A program made the translations under genes and the position numbers. A DNA stretch of 6,403 bases from an uncultured Bacteroidales bacterium (GTDB taxonomy: Bacteria; Bacteroidota; Bacteroidia; Bacteroidales; Bacteroidaceae), in assembly GCA_945871755.1 (NCBI GenBank), contig CAMBWV010000062.1:1-6403 (forward strand), written 5' to 3'. The notes below the pieces were generated by a model. That model was not told where the DNA came from, ran no database searches, and saw only the letters and a program-made list of their open reading frames with translations. Each line of letters begins with the position of its first letter. The stretch's first letter is position 1. Below, in pieces: positions 5,533 through 6,403 of the stretch.

Positions 5533-6403
5533 ATGAGTAAAGGTATTCAACTTCTGGCAGCTGCTTGCTGCCTGGCCACTGGGGCCTTCGCACAGGCTCC
5601 CCTTGACTCGCTGAAGGTGAACGACGACAACGCCGACTTCACTTTTACCGAATCACAGCTGGACGAGGACAACGATGCCGCACAGACCGTCTCCTCCATC
5701 TCAGCTTCTCGCAGCGACTACTTCCTCTCGGAAGTGGGCTATCGTTTTAGCGCTATGCGCTTCCGCGTGCGCGCCCTCGACAATATGTACAGCAAGACGC
5801 TGATGAACGGTGTTCAACTGAACGACCTGGAGGGTGGCCGCTTCAGCTACGGCCTCATCGGCGGTATGAACGATGCCGTGCGCAATCAGGAAGGCGTGGC
5901 TGGCTATGGCTACAACAATTTCTCCGTGCCCGGCATCGGTGGCGCCACCTCCATCAACACCCGCGCCAGCCAGTTTGCCACGGGTTCGAAGCTGGCCCTC
6001 TCGGGTTGCAACCGCAACTACGTGGCCCGCGGCATGCTGACCACCGCCACGGGTCTGATGGACAACGGCTGGGCCCTGGCTGCCTCTGCTGGCTACCGCT
6101 GGGCCAACGAGGGTGTCATCGAAGGTACGTTCTATAGTTCGATGAGCTACTTCCTGGCTGCCGAAAAGGTGTTCAACGACCGCCACAGCCTCTCGCTCGT
6201 CACCTTCGGCTCGCCCACAGAGCGCGGACAGCAGGCTGCCTCCACCGAAGAGGCTTACTGGCTGGTCAACTCGCACTACTACAACCCGAACTGGGGTTAC
6301 CAGAACGGCCGCAAGCGCAACTCGCGCGTGGTCAAGAGCTTCGAGCCTACCACCATCCTCACCTGGGACTGGAAGAAGGACGAGAAATGGAAGTGGACCA
6401 ACG
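5533..6403 (+). CDS. TonB-dependent-receptor-like outer-membrane protein (N-terminal part, runs off the window)
   Basis: The frame is open from ATG at 5533 to the right edge (290 codons, no stop), so the gene is partial. A Sec signal peptide is visible (MSKGIQLLAAACCLATGAFA, cleavage before Q21). After a short acidic segment (25-48), residues of about 49-150 look like the receptor plug (SRSDYFLSEVGYRFSAMRFR, the MNGVQLNDLEGG segment, the GGATSINTRAS end). From about 155, alternating aromatic strands such as SGYRW-type segments and RHSLSLVTFGSPTERGQ resemble the start of the 22-strand barrel. No carboxypeptidase-regulatory-like domain, usual in SusC proteins, is present ahead of the plug, and no clear TonB box was identified. 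It probably takes up a substrate released outside the cell. The divergent EEP gene and nearby nuclease suggest nucleotides, oligonucleotides or phosphate. The substrate is inference; the family call is fairly secure. Confidence 0.75.
   Translation, partial: MSKGIQLLAAACCLATGAFAQAPLDSLKVNDDNADFTFTESQLDEDNDAAQTVSSISASRSDYFLSEVGYRFSAMRFRVRALDNMYSKTLMNGVQLNDLEGGRFSYGLIGGMNDAVRNQEGVAGYGYNNFSVPGIGGATSINTRASQFATGSKLALSGCNRNYVARGMLTTATGLMDNGWALAASAGYRWANEGVIEGTFYSSMSYFLAAEKVFNDRHSLSLVTFGSPTERGQQAASTEEAYWLVNSHYYNPNWGYQNGRKRNSRVVKSFEPTTILTWDWKKDEKWKWTN

Noticed and set aside
5701..6276. A 191-codon open frame on the minus strand, opposite the receptor gene
   Set aside because: The plus-strand frame has a signal peptide and receptor-like sequence. 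The antisense frame is low-complexity (Ala/Val/His-rich) with no motif.

Overview
The window looks like chromosomal DNA from a Bacteroidales bacterium, most likely Prevotellaceae or a close relative. The evidence is the two lipoproteins with acidic residues just after the lipid-anchor cysteine, a perfect Bacteroidetes-type -7 promoter box (TAnnTTTG), translation starts with A/T-rich leaders and no clear Shine-Dalgarno, and a Bacteroidetes-style HisRS. Base composition is about half G+C by eye. Genus is inference only.

Layout. Positions 1-132 contain no convincing gene but hold a dense series of short hairpins. On the minus strand, in transcription order from right to left, are: a secreted endonuclease/exonuclease/phosphatase (EEP) family protein (4097-5230); a short intergenic stretch with a heptad repeat and a terminator-like hairpin (4030-4084); hisS, histidyl-tRNA synthetase (2632-4017); a lipoprotein with two tandem OB-fold-like repeats and a C-terminal jelly-roll-like domain (1146-2606); a 116-bp gap with a perfect 11-bp hairpin; and a lipoprotein of the DNA/RNA non-specific endonuclease (NUC1) family (133-1029). 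On the plus strand, a TonB-dependent-receptor-like outer-membrane protein starts at 5533 and runs off the right edge. It is divergent from the EEP gene across a 302-bp A/T-rich intergenic region.

How the parts may fit together (inference). Apart from hisS, every gene encodes an exported protein, and three of the four can be linked to nucleic acids or phosphoesters: a surface-lipoprotein nuclease, a secreted EEP hydrolase and a lipoprotein with a possible nucleic-acid-binding fold. Together with the outer-membrane receptor, this suggests a locus for digesting extracellular DNA/RNA at the cell surface and importing the products (nucleotides, oligonucleotides or phosphate). It would be comparable in logic to a polysaccharide utilization locus, but no SusD-like partner is visible here. 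The hisS gene sits in the middle and shares a direction and a 25-bp gap with the lipoprotein gene, so the secreted genes may depend partly on a housekeeping promoter.
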